64,000 bases of DNA from CAYQDR01 sp964416315 (GTDB lineage Bacteria > Methylomirabilota > Methylomirabilia > Rokubacteriales > DASRDR01), in the NCBI GenBank assembly GCA_964416315.1, contig CAYQDR010000008.1:5528-69527 (forward strand), written 5' to 3'. The position numbers were made by a program, and so were the translations under genes. The notes beneath the pieces were generated by a model. That model saw nothing but the letters and a program-made list of their open reading frames with translations, made no database searches and was not told the DNA's origin. Every line of letters begins with the position of its first letter. Positions within the stretch are counted from its first letter, which is position 1. This document shows, one piece after another, positions 31,073 through 39,559 of this stretch.

Positions 31073-33372
31073 GCGCGCGGGTCAAGCGCCTCGAGGACCC
31101 GCGGTTCCTCCGCGGACTCGGCCGGTACGTCGACGATCTCGTGCTCCCGCGCCTGCTGTGGGGGGCGTTCGTCCGGAGCCCCCACGCCCACGCCGAGGTG
31201 CGGGCCGTCGACGCCGACCAGGCCCGGGCGCTGCCGGGGGTGGCGGCGGTGCTGACCGCAGACGACCTCCGGGGGCTGGCGCGACCGCTCGCCCCCCGGC
31301 TCGAGGGCGGCGGCTTCACGCCGACCGCCTGGCCGCCCCTGGCGGACCGGCGCGTCCGGTTCTGCGGCGAGGCCGTCGCGCTCGTCGTCGCCGAGAGTCC
31401 GTACCTCGCCGCGGACGCCCGCGACCTGGTCCGCGTCGACTACGCGCCGCTCCCGGCCGTCACCTCGATCGACGCCGCGCTCGCGGCTGGGCAGGTGCTC
31501 TTCCGCCGCGACTGGCGGCACGGCGACGTCGACGGCGCCTTCGCGCGCGGGGCCCATGTCGTCCGCGAGACGTTCGCCCACGGGCGGTGCGCGCCGTCGC
31601 CCATCGAGCCGCGGGGCCTCGTGGCCGACTGGGACGGCGAGACCCTCCACGTCTGGGCGGGTACCCAGACGCCGAGCATCCTCCGCGCCGCGCTCGCCGA
31701 GGCGCTCGGCCTCGACGCGGCCCGCGTGCGCGTCGCCGTCCCCGACGTGGGCGGCGGCTTCGGCCTCAAGATGCACGTCTTTCCCGAGGACGTCGCGGTG
31801 GCCGCTGTCGCCCGACGGCTCGGCCGACCCGTGAAGTGGATCGAGGAGCGGCGCGAGAATCTGACCGCGGCGTCGCACGCCCGCGAGCAGCATCTGGAGG
31901 TCGAGGCCGCTGCCGACGCCGCGGGGCGGCTCCTGGCGCTCCGGGCGCGTGTGGTCTCCGACGCCGGCGCCTACCATCTCTACCCGACGACGGCGGCGCT
32001 GGAGCCCCTGGGCAGCGCGTCCATTCTCCCGGGCCCGTACCTGACGCCCGCCTACGCCTACGAGGCGGTCGCCGTCGCGACCAACAAGCCGCCGATCGGC
32101 GCCTACCGCGGCGTCGGCATGACCATGGGGACGTTCGCGATGGAGCGCACGCTCGACCTCCTGGCCGAGCGCTGTGCGCTCGACCCCGCGGAGGTGCGCC
32201 GGCGCAACCTGATCCCCCGCGAGGCGTACCCGTTCACCTCCGCGAGCGGCCTGCGCTACGACAGCGGTGACTTCCCGGCGGCCCTCGCGCAGGCGCTCGA
32301 TCTGGCCGGCTACGACGCGCGCCGGCGGGAGCAGGCGGCGGCCCGCGCCGAGGGCCGCCTGATGGGGATCGGCATCGCCTGCTACACGGAGTACACGGGC
32401 ACGGGGTCCCCGGTGTTCCGCCGGCGCGGCATGGCGGACGTCCCCGGCATCGAGGCGGCGACGGTGCGCGTGGACCCCGACGGCACCGTGCGCTGCCTGG
32501 TGAGCTTCCCCTCGCAGGGCCAGGGCCACGCCACCGCGCTCGCGCAGGTGATCGGGGACCGGCTCGGCGTCGCGCTGGAGCGCGTGCGCGTCCAGCCGGT
32601 CGATCTGGACGCCGCGCCGCTCGGGAGCGGGACGTTCGCGAGCCGCGGCGCCGTCGCGATCATGGGGACGGCCGCGGTCGCCGCCGACGCCCTGCGGCGG
32701 AAGGTCGAGGCGCTGGCGGCCCACCTGCTCGAGGCGAGCCCGGCCGACGTCGTGCTGGACGGCGGCCGCGCCCACGTGCGCGGCGTGCCCGGCCGCGCGG
32801 TGGCGCTTGCCGAGATCGCGCGTGCCGCCTACTCGCCGCCGGCGCGCGGGCTTCCCGCCGAGCCGGGGCTCGAGGCGACCGTCTACTTCGACCCGCCCGG
32901 CCCGACGTTCTCGGGCGCGGTCCACGTCGTCACGGTCGAGGTGGACCCCGAGACGGGCCGGGTCCGGGTGCTGCGCTACGCGCTCGTCGAAGACTGCGGG
33001 CGGGTCATCAACCCGCTGCTGGTCGAGGGCCAGATCCATGGCGCCCTGGCCCAGGGGCTCGGCGAGGCCCTGCTGGAAGAACTGGTCCACGACGGCGAGA
33101 CCGGCCAGCTCCTCACCGGCACGCTGATGGACTACGCGCTCCCGCGCGCCGACGACCTCCCCGAGCCCGCCATCGGCCACCTCGAGATACCGGTGCCCGG
33201 CATGCCGGGCGGCGTCAAGGGCATGGGCGAGGGCGGGACGATCGGGGCCCCCGCCGCCCTCGCCAACGCCGTGGCCGACGCCGTCCGCCCCCTCGGTCTT
33301 GCCATCACCCGCCTGCCGGTCCGGCCAGAGGCCCTCGCCGTGGCGGCGCGGCGCCCCCGGCAGACCCGATGA
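31015..33372 (+). CDS. Molybdenum-binding large subunit, CoxL / aldehyde oxidase family
   Basis: The protein has 785 residues. Conserved blocks: RVKRLEDPRFLRGLGRYVDDLVLPRLLWGAFVRSPHAHAEV (start), VAVPDVGGGFGLKMHVFPEDVAVA, PVKWIEERRENLTA, IGAYRGVGMTMGTFAMER, and GGVKGMGEGGTIGAPAALANAVADAV with the catalytic-type Glu. The active-site loop is AYRGVGM, not the AYXCSFR of true form I CO dehydrogenase, so an aldehyde, purine or N-heterocycle hydroxylase is more likely. The medium (FAD) and small (2Fe-2S) subunit genes are not next to it. GTG 31015 overlaps the LLM-remnant stop. Confidence 0.88.
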   Translation: MTDGAGVPGQPEPPPIRLTGARVKRLEDPRFLRGLGRYVDDLVLPRLLWGAFVRSPHAHAEVRAVDADQARALPGVAAVLTADDLRGLARPLAPRLEGGGFTPTAWPPLADRRVRFCGEAVALVVAESPYLAADARDLVRVDYAPLPAVTSIDAALAAGQVLFRRDWRHGDVDGAFARGAHVVRETFAHGRCAPSPIEPRGLVADWDGETLHVWAGTQTPSILRAALAEALGLDAARVRVAVPDVGGGFGLKMHVFPEDVAVAAVARRLGRPVKWIEERRENLTAASHAREQHLEVEAAADAAGRLLALRARVVSDAGAYHLYPTTAALEPLGSASILPGPYLTPAYAYEAVAVATNKPPIGAYRGVGMTMGTFAMERTLDLLAERCALDPAEVRRRNLIPREAYPFTSASGLRYDSGDFPAALAQALDLAGYDARRREQAAARAEGRLMGIGIACYTEYTGTGSPVFRRRGMADVPGIEAATVRVDPDGTVRCLVSFPSQGQGHATALAQVIGDRLGVALERVRVQPVDLDAAPLGSGTFASRGAVAIMGTAAVAADALRRKVEALAAHLLEASPADVVLDGGRAHVRGVPGRAVALAEIARAAYSPPARGLPAEPGLEATVYFDPPGPTFSGAVHVVTVEVDPETGRVRVLRYALVEDCGRVINPLLVEGQIHGALAQGLGEALLEELVHDGETGQLLTGTLMDYALPRADDLPEPAIGHLEIPVPGMPGGVKGMGEGGTIGAPAALANAVADAVRPLGLAITRLPVRPEALAVAARRPRQTR

Positions 33373-33426
33373 CTGGCCTCGAACCCTGAGGGCTCCTGCG
33401 GTATCTTGGGGTGAGGCGGTAGGTCC

Positions 33427-35979
33427 ATGAACGATCCGGCGAACCCCACGGCCCCCCCCGTTGCCGACGGCGCGGCCCGGGTCTCGCTCCCCAAGCCGCC
33501 GCCAGGGCGGCTCGACGTCCCCGGCGTCGTCGAGGCGTTCGCTCACCAGATGATGTATTCGGTCGCGAAGGGCGAGCACACGGCCAGCCAGTTCAACGTC
33601 TACCAGGCCCTGGCGTTCGCCGTGCGCGACCGCCTCATGGAGCGATGGTTCCTGACCCAGGACACCTACTACCGGCACGACGCGAAGCGGGTCTACTACC
33701 TCTCCATGGAGTTCCTCATGGGCCGGGCGCTCCTCAACAACATCCTGAACCTCGGCGCGTACGACGCCCACGCGCGGGCGATGGAGCAGCTCGGCTACCG
33801 GCTCGAGGACCTCCACGCCGAGGAGTGGGACGCCGGCCTCGGCAACGGCGGCCTGGGGCGGCTGGCGGCGTGCTTCCTCGACTCGGCCTCGACGCTCGCC
33901 CTGCCGTTCTACGGTTACGGCATCCGCTACGAGTACGGCATCTTCACGCAGAAGATCGTGGACGGCTACCAGGTCGAGGCCCCGGACAACTGGCTCCGGT
34001 ACGGCAACCCCTGGGAGATCCCGCGCCCCGACGCCCTCCACCCCGTCAAGTTCTACGGCCGGGTCCAGCCCTATCGCGACGGGCACGGCCACGAGCGGCT
34101 CGAGTGGGTGGACACCGAGGACGTGATGGCGATGGCCTACGACACCCCGGTGCTCGGCTACCGGAACGACACCGTCAACACGCTCCGACTCTGGGCGGCG
34201 AAGTCCACGCGCGAGTTCGACCTGGCGAAGTTCAACGCCGGGGAGTACGTCCGGGCCGTGGAGGACAAGAACGAGACGGAGAACATCTCCAAGGTGCTCT
34301 ACCCGGCGGACGACCAGTACGTGGGCAAGGAGCTCCGGCTCAAGCAGCAGTACTTCTTCGTCTCGGCGACGCTCCAGGACGTCCTCCGGCGCTTCAAGAA
34401 GCGGGACCGCCGCTGGGACACCTTCCCCGACAAGGTGGCGATCCAGCTCAACGACACGCACCCCGCCGTCGCGATCCCCGAGCTGATGCGCGTCCTCGTG
34501 GACCAGGAGCACCTGGACTGGGACGCGGCGTGGGCGATCACCCAGCGGGTGTTCGGCTACACGAACCACACGGTCCTGCCGGAGGCGCTCGAGCGCTGGC
34601 CGACGGAATTCTTCGGCCGCCTCCTCCCGCGCCACCTCCAGATCATCGAGGAGATCGACCGCCGGGTCCGCGAGGGCGTGCGCGCGCGCCATCCGGGGGA
34701 CGAGGACCGGGTCCGGCGGATGGCGATCATCGGCGAGGATGGCGCGCGCAGCGTCCGCATGGCGCACCTCGCCATCGTCGGGAGCCATGCGGTCAACGGC
34801 GTGTCGGCCGTGCACGCCGGGCTCCTGAAGACCTCGATCTTTCCAGACTTCCACGCGTTCTTCCCGGGGCGCTTCACCGCCAAGACGAACGGCATCACGC
34901 CACGCCGGTGGCTCCTGAAGTGCAACCCCGGCCTCGCCGGACTCGTGACGGAGGCGATCGGGGACCGGTGGACGACCGACCTCGACGCGCTCAAGGGGCT
35001 CGCCCCCTTCGCGGAGGACGACGAGTTCCGGACGCGATGGGCGGCGGTCAAGCGCGCGAACAAGGTCGCCCTGGCCCAGAGCGTCCGCGATGGCGGCCTC
35101 CCGCCGCTCGACCCGGACACCCTGTTCGACTGTCAGGTCAAGCGTCTCCACGAGTACAAGCGGCAGCTCCTCAACGTCCTCCACGTCATCGCCCTCTACC
35201 ACCGGCTCCGCGAGGGGGCCGCGGGCGACGAGCCGCCGCGGACGATCATCTTCGCGGGCAAGGCGGCGCCGAGCTACGTGATGGCGAAGCTCGTGGTCAA
35301 GCTGATCCACGCGGTGGGCGACCTCGTGAACCAGGACCTCACGGTGGCCGGGCGGCTGCGGGTCGCCTTCATCCCCAACTACAGCGTCTCGCTCGCCGAG
35401 CAGATCTTCCCCGCGTGCGAGCTCTCGGAGCAGATCTCCACCGCCGGGACGGAGGCGTCGGGCACCGGGAACATGAAGGCCGCGCTCAACGGCGCGCTCA
35501 CGATCGGCACCCTCGACGGCGCCAACATCGAGATCCGGCAGGAGGTCGGGGACGCGAACATCTTCATCTTCGGGCACACGGTCGCCGAGATCGCGGCGCT
35601 CCGCGCGGGCGGCTACAACCCCCGCGCCTGGGTGGAGGCGAACCCGGAGCTCCGCCGGGTGATCGAGACGCTCGCGGTCGGGGCGATCGAGCAGGCGCAC
35701 CCCGGCCTCTTCCGGCCGATCGCGGACGCGCTCCTCGGCCAGGACCGTTACTTCCACTGCGCGGATTTCGCCTCGTACCTGGAGTGCCAGCGGCGGGTCG
35801 GGGAGACCTATCGGCAGGCGGACGAGTGGATCCGCATGTCGATCCGGAACGTGGCCGGGATGGGCCGCTTCTCGAGCGACCGGACGGTCCGGGAGTATGC
35901 GGAGGAGATCTGGGGCGTCCAACCGGTGCCCGTCCGGTTCGGGACACCGCCGTCCGGCGACGGGGGCGAGCCGCGGTGA
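33427..35979 (+). CDS. glgP: Glycogen/starch phosphorylase
   Basis: The protein has 850 residues, full length for the family. YYLSMEFLMGRALLNNILNL, the GLGNGGLGRLAACFLDS glycine loop and the pyridoxal-phosphate segment EASGTGNMKAALNGALTIGTLDGANIEI, with its lysine, are all present. It releases glucose-1-phosphate from stored glycogen or maltodextrin. The ATG is 54 bp after coxL. It overlaps the next gene by 4 bp (GTGA), an odd pairing with a CoA-transferase. Confidence 0.95.
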   Translation: MNDPANPTAPPVADGAARVSLPKPPPGRLDVPGVVEAFAHQMMYSVAKGEHTASQFNVYQALAFAVRDRLMERWFLTQDTYYRHDAKRVYYLSMEFLMGRALLNNILNLGAYDAHARAMEQLGYRLEDLHAEEWDAGLGNGGLGRLAACFLDSASTLALPFYGYGIRYEYGIFTQKIVDGYQVEAPDNWLRYGNPWEIPRPDALHPVKFYGRVQPYRDGHGHERLEWVDTEDVMAMAYDTPVLGYRNDTVNTLRLWAAKSTREFDLAKFNAGEYVRAVEDKNETENISKVLYPADDQYVGKELRLKQQYFFVSATLQDVLRRFKKRDRRWDTFPDKVAIQLNDTHPAVAIPELMRVLVDQEHLDWDAAWAITQRVFGYTNHTVLPEALERWPTEFFGRLLPRHLQIIEEIDRRVREGVRARHPGDEDRVRRMAIIGEDGARSVRMAHLAIVGSHAVNGVSAVHAGLLKTSIFPDFHAFFPGRFTAKTNGITPRRWLLKCNPGLAGLVTEAIGDRWTTDLDALKGLAPFAEDDEFRTRWAAVKRANKVALAQSVRDGGLPPLDPDTLFDCQVKRLHEYKRQLLNVLHVIALYHRLREGAAGDEPPRTIIFAGKAAPSYVMAKLVVKLIHAVGDLVNQDLTVAGRLRVAFIPNYSVSLAEQIFPACELSEQISTAGTEASGTGNMKAALNGALTIGTLDGANIEIRQEVGDANIFIFGHTVAEIAALRAGGYNPRAWVEANPELRRVIETLAVGAIEQAHPGLFRPIADALLGQDRYFHCADFASYLECQRRVGETYRQADEWIRMSIRNVAGMGRFSSDRTVREYAEEIWGVQPVPVRFGTPPSGDGGEPR

Positions 35980-36788
35980 CGAGCGACCCCGGCGCGAAGC
36001 TGATGAGCCTCGCCCGGGCCGCGGCGCTGGTTCCGGACGGCGCCCACGTCACGCTCGGCGGCGTCATGCTCCACCGGATCCCCGCGGCGTTCGTCCGGGA
36101 GTTGGCGCGCCAGGGCCGCCGCGGGCTGCGCCTGTCGAAGCCGTCCCCGTCCTACGACCTCGACCTCCTGTGCGCGGCCGGCTGCCTCGCCGAGGTGGGG
36201 GCCGGAATCGCCTCGTTCGAGGCCGCGTTCGGCGGGAACCTGCCGAACTACCGGCGCGCGGTCGAGGCCGGGCGCGTCCGTGTCCGCGAGTTCTCCTGAG
36301 TGGGCGTCATGACGGGGTTGCGGGCCGCATCCCTCGGCGTGCCGTTCGAGCCGCTCCCGGGCCTGCAGGGAACCGACCTGCCGGCGGTCGCCGACCTCCG
36401 GGCGGTGAAGGACCCGTGGAGCGGGGAGGAGGTCTACGTCGTCCCCGCGATCCGGCCCGACTGGGCGATCCTCCACGTCCAGGAGACGGACGCGCGCGGC
36501 AACGCCCGGATCTACGGGTCGCCGGGGTACGACGTCCTGATGGCCCAGGCGGCGGACCGCGTGATCCTGACCGCGGAGCGCGTCGTTCCGACGGAGGAGC
36601 TGGCGCGCGTGCCGGAGCTGACCCGGATCCCGGAGCTCGCGGTCGCCGCGGTCGTCGAAGCGCCGGGCGGCGCGCGGCCGGGCGACTGCGCCGGCTGCTA
36701 CGAGGTGGACGAGGCGGGGGTTCGCGCCTACCTCGCCGCGGCGGAGGATCCCGAGAGGCTCACGGCCTACCTCCGGGCGCAGGCGTGA
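35976..36788 (+). pseudogene. CoA-transferase alpha subunit (GctA-like) interrupted by an in-frame TGA
   Basis: A single frame of 271 codons matches family I CoA-transferase alpha subunits: DGAHVTLGGVMLHRIPAAFVRELARQG, ASFEAAFGGNLPNYRRAVEAG, VREFS, and after the stop MTGLRAASLGVPFEPLPGLQGTDL...WAILHVQETDARGNARIYGS. The only interruption is TGA at 36297-36299, in a segment that is continuous in homologues. GTG follows at once and ATG at 36309, so re-initiation could give two chains. It could be a nonsense mutation, a read-through codon or a sequencing error. The beta subunit follows at 36904. Confidence 0.75.
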
Positions 36789-36792
36789 GGCG

Positions 36793-36902
36793 TCTGATTT
36801 CCCCTCTCCGCCGCCGGGGGAGAGGGAAGGGTGAGGGGGCGATGAATCGGCCCCACCCTCACCCCTGCCCTCTCCGTCCCGAGGGAGGGAGAGGGGACAG
36901 AT
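36793..36902. repeat. REP-like palindromic intergenic element
   Basis: Nested inverted repeats: CCCTCTCC paired with GGAGAGGG around 36802-36826, GGGTGAGGG (36829-36837) with CCCTCACCC (36856-36864), and CCCTCTCC with GGAGAGGG at about 36868-36895. It fills the gap between the two CoA-transferase genes. Confidence 0.6.
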
Positions 36903-36903
36903 C

Positions 36904-37623
36904 ATGACGGTCGGCCCGCCCGAGCTCGTCGTCGTGGCGCTGGCCCGGCTCGTCCGGGACGGCGAGGTCGCCTGCCACGGCGTCAACTCCAGCGTTGCCG
37001 CGCTCGCGCTCCTGCTGGCCCGCCGTCTCCACGCCCCGCGCCTCCGCCACGTTTCGATCGGCGGCGGCCTCGATCCCGCGCCGGCGACCCTCCCGCCCTC
37101 GTCGTCAGGCCCGGCCTGGCTCGTGGGGTCCCCGGTCGTCCTCTCCAACGTGGACGTCTACCAGCTCGCGCTCCGGGGCCGGCTCGACCTCATGCTGCTC
37201 GGGTGCGTCCAGGTGGACGTCCAGGGGCGGGTCAACTCGACGGTCATCGGGCCCTTCGACCGCCCGAAGGTGCGGCTCCCGGGCGGGGGTGGCGCCGCCG
37301 TGATCTTCCGGGTCGTCCGACGGATCGTCGTCTACCGGACGCGCCACGATCCCCGCTCGCTCGTCCCGCGCGTGGACTTCGTCACGGCGACCGGAAACCT
37401 CGACCGCGTGGTCACGCCGCTCGCGGTCTTCCGCGCGACGGCCGACGGCCTCCGGCTGGAGGGGCTCCAGCCGGGCGCCACGCTCGCCGAGGTCGAGCGC
37501 CAGACGGGCTTTCCCGTGGTCCCGACCGAGGACTGCGCGCCGATTCCGCCGCCGACCGACGCCGAGCTGGCCGCGCTCGAGGCGCTGGATCCCGAGCGGC
37601 TCCGCGCCCTCGACTTCCGCTGA
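36904..37623 (+). CDS. CoA-transferase beta subunit (GctB-like)
   Basis: The protein has 239 residues. CHGVNSSVAALALLLARRLHAPRL, SIGGGLDPAP, LLGCVQVDVQGRVNSTVIGPFDRPKVRLPGGGGAA and the DFVTATGNLDRVVTPLAVF region fit GctB/IpdB-like subunits. I do not see a clear catalytic Glu at the position following the first strand (SIGGGLDP), so the pair may be a CoA-thioester hydrolase-like branch rather than a classic transferase. The alpha gene lies upstream across a palindromic element. Confidence 0.75.
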   Translation: MTVGPPELVVVALARLVRDGEVACHGVNSSVAALALLLARRLHAPRLRHVSIGGGLDPAPATLPPSSSGPAWLVGSPVVLSNVDVYQLALRGRLDLMLLGCVQVDVQGRVNSTVIGPFDRPKVRLPGGGGAAVIFRVVRRIVVYRTRHDPRSLVPRVDFVTATGNLDRVVTPLAVFRATADGLRLEGLQPGATLAEVERQTGFPVVPTEDCAPIPPPTDAELAALEALDPERLRALDFR

Positions 37624-37674
37624 CGCAGCGCGAGACACTCCCCGGCGCGGGATCGAGCGCTTGCGTACCGCGTG

Positions 37675-37708
37675 AGTCGGTATTACGATGGCGGCAGTCG
37701 GGTATCAC
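37675..37708 (+). promoter_or_regulatory. 21-bp-spaced direct repeats upstream of the second RHH antitoxin
   Basis: AGTCGGTATTAC (37675-37686) and AGTCGGGTATCAC (37696-37708) are direct repeats starting 21 bp apart, two helical turns. They lie immediately upstream of the antitoxin ATG at 37711 and probably serve for autoregulation. Confidence 0.5.
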
Positions 37709-37710
37709 TC

Positions 37711-37962
37711 ATGCGCGCCATGAGGACGCTCTCGGTGAAGCTCCCTGCCGCCCTGGAAGCCAGGCTTGCCGCTCTCGCCCAGCGGCGAGGGGTGACCAAG
37801 TCCGCGGTGATTCGTCGGGCCCTGGAGTGGACGGTCGCGGACGATCGGGGACGGGGCCGGGCGGGGTCGTTCCTGGCGCTGGCCAAGGACCTCGCGGGAA
37901 GCCTCGCCGGCCCGGCGGACCTGTCTCACAACAAGCGGCGACTTCGCGGCTACGGGCGGTGA
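37711..37962 (+). CDS. Ribbon-helix-helix (CopG-type) antitoxin
   Basis: The protein has 83 residues. MRTLSVKLPAALEARLAALAQRRGVTKSAVIRRALE is a clean ribbon-helix-helix sequence. The C-terminal half ends in DLSHNKRRLRGYGR, a basic tail like those that plug VapC-type toxins. ATG 37720 is an alternative start. It overlaps the PIN toxin gene by 4 bp (GTGA). Confidence 0.85.
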   Translation: MRAMRTLSVKLPAALEARLAALAQRRGVTKSAVIRRALEWTVADDRGRGRAGSFLALAKDLAGSLAGPADLSHNKRRLRGYGR

Positions 37963-38381
37963 CGGTCCGGACCCTGCTGGACACCGGACCTCTCGTCGCG
38001 TTCCTCAACCGGCGCGATCGGTATCACGCCTGGGCGCTGGCGCAACTTGCCGAGCTTCCTGCTCCACTCCTGACCTGTGAGGCGGTGCTGTCGGAGGCCT
38101 GTTTGCTTCTGCGGCACCTGCCGGGTGGCGGCCGGGCGGCGATCGAGCTCGTGACCCGAGGAGTGTTGAAGATCGGCTTTCGGCTGGAGGAGGACGCCGC
38201 GTCGGTCGGTAGATTGCTCGGGCGCTATGCGAGCGTTCCGATGTCCCTGGCAGATGCGTGCCTGGTCCGTATGGTCGAGAAAGACCCCGGAAGTCGCCTT
38301 CTCACGCTCGATCGCGACTTCCGCGTGTACCGGGCGCACGGTCGCCAGGTCATCCCGCTGACCATCCCGAGCGACCGGTGA
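37959..38381 (+). CDS. PIN-domain toxin
   Basis: The protein has 140 residues from GTG 37959. LLDTGPLVAFLNRRDRYH carries the first Asp, LTCEAVLSEACLLL the Glu, MSLADACLVRM the next Asp pair and LLTLDRDFRVYR the last. This is a metal-dependent ribonuclease fold, paired with the upstream antitoxin. It is a different subfamily from the PIN toxin at 6686. Confidence 0.85.
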   Translation: MTVRTLLDTGPLVAFLNRRDRYHAWALAQLAELPAPLLTCEAVLSEACLLLRHLPGGGRAAIELVTRGVLKIGFRLEEDAASVGRLLGRYASVPMSLADACLVRMVEKDPGSRLLTLDRDFRVYRAHGRQVIPLTIPSDR

Positions 38382-38415
38382 CCCGAGCGAGGCTGGCGGT
38401 TGGATGCCCCGCGGC

Positions 38416-38444
38416 TTGACCGCCCTCTGACGGCCCCGTATAGT
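38416..38444 (+). promoter_or_regulatory. Near-consensus sigma-70 promoter, TTGACC-N17-TATAGT
   Basis: -35 TTGACC (38416-38421), 17-bp spacer, -10 TATAGT (38439-38444). Transcription should begin around 38451, only about three bases before the Mrp start codon at 38454, so the mRNA would be essentially leaderless. Confidence 0.75.
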
Positions 38445-38453
38445 GGACCCTGC

Positions 38454-39551
38454 ATGGCGATTTCCGGCGACAAGAGCACGGTCACGGAAGAGGCCGTCCT
38501 GACCGCCCTCCGCGCGATCCAGGATCCCGAGGCGCGGAAAGACGTCGTGAGCCTCGGCATGGTGAAGGACCTCGCGATCCAGGGCGGCCGGGTCACGTTC
38601 ACCCTCCAGTTCACCACCCAGCCGGCCATGACGAAGGTGGAGCTCCACAGCCAGGCCCGCCGCGCGGTCGCCGGGCTGCCGGGGGTCTCCGACGTGAAGG
38701 TCGCGATGGGCTCGGCCCAGGCCGCGGCCGCCGGGCGCCCGGCCCACGCCTCCGCCGAGAGCGTCATCCCGCAGGTCAAGCATACGATCGCGGTGTCGTC
38801 GGGGAAGGGTGGGGTGGGCAAGTCCACGGTCGCCGTGAATCTCTCGCTGGCGCTCCACGAGATGGGCCACGCGGTGGGGCTCGTGGACGTGGACGTCTAC
38901 GGCCCGAACATCCCGCTCATGGTGGGGGCCCGCGGGCGGCCGGGGATGTTCAACAACCGGATCATCCCGGTCCAGGCGTACGACGTGAAGATCATGTCCA
39001 TCGGGTTCTTCGTGAAGGAAGGGGACCCGGTGATCTGGCGGGGGCCGATGATCCACTCCGCGGTCCAGCAGTTCCTCCGCGACGTCGAGTGGGGGGAGCT
39101 CGACTACCTGATCTTCGACATGCCGCCCGGCACCGGGGACGCGCAGCTCTCGCTCTCGCAGGTGATCCCGCTCTCCGGCGCGGTCATGGTGACGACGCCC
39201 CAGGACGTCTCCCTGCTCGACGTCCGGAAGGGGCTCCAGATGTTCCGGAAGATGAACGTGCCGATCCTCGGCGTCGTCGAGAACATGGCGGGATTCGTGT
39301 GCCCCCACTGCCACGAGATGACGCCGATCTTCGGCGAGGGGGGCGGCCAGAAGCTCGCCGACGAGTTCGGGGTGCCCGTGCTCGGCTCGATCCCGCTCGA
39401 CCTGGAGACGCGCGTCGGCGGCGACACCGGCGCGCCGATCGTCGTCGCGCGGCCGGCCTCGGCCCAGGCCGAGGCGTTCCGGAAGGTCGCGGCGTCCGTC
39501 GCCGCCCGTGTGGCCTCTCTGGCGGGCCTGAAGCTCCCCACCATCAGCTAG
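38454..39551 (+). CDS. mrp: Mrp/NBP35-type ATPase, Fe-S cluster carrier
   Basis: The protein has 365 residues. An N-terminal MIP18-like (DUF59) domain (ALRAIQDPEARKDVVSLGMVKDL) is followed by the P-loop ATPase: VSSGKGGVGKSTVAVNLSLAL with the deviant Walker A, VDVDVYGPNIPLM, and DMPPGTGDAQLSL. The C-P-H-C motif that holds the bridging 4Fe-4S cluster is at FVCPHCHEMTPIFG. It inserts or carries Fe-S clusters in the cytoplasm. No ribosome-binding site is seen, consistent with the promoter lying right before the ATG. Confidence 0.93.
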   Translation: MAISGDKSTVTEEAVLTALRAIQDPEARKDVVSLGMVKDLAIQGGRVTFTLQFTTQPAMTKVELHSQARRAVAGLPGVSDVKVAMGSAQAAAAGRPAHASAESVIPQVKHTIAVSSGKGGVGKSTVAVNLSLALHEMGHAVGLVDVDVYGPNIPLMVGARGRPGMFNNRIIPVQAYDVKIMSIGFFVKEGDPVIWRGPMIHSAVQQFLRDVEWGELDYLIFDMPPGTGDAQLSLSQVIPLSGAVMVTTPQDVSLLDVRKGLQMFRKMNVPILGVVENMAGFVCPHCHEMTPIFGEGGGQKLADEFGVPVLGSIPLDLETRVGGDTGAPIVVARPASAQAEAFRKVAASVAARVASLAGLKLPTIS

Positions 39552-39559
39552 GCGCTCAA

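Noticed and set aside
31440..32270. Shadow frames within coxL as separate genes
   Set aside because: They are alternative frames of a clearly functional 785-residue protein.
30292..35922. A reverse-strand open frame of 1,876 codons opposite coxL and glgP
   Set aside because: It is a shadow of high-GC coding DNA. The product is repetitive Arg/Gly/Glu-rich sequence with no domain, while both plus-strand genes have full family motifs.
36297..36299. Selenocysteine at the in-frame TGA
   Set aside because: CoA-transferase alpha subunits are not known selenoproteins and I could not identify a convincing SECIS stem-loop. Kept only as a remote option.
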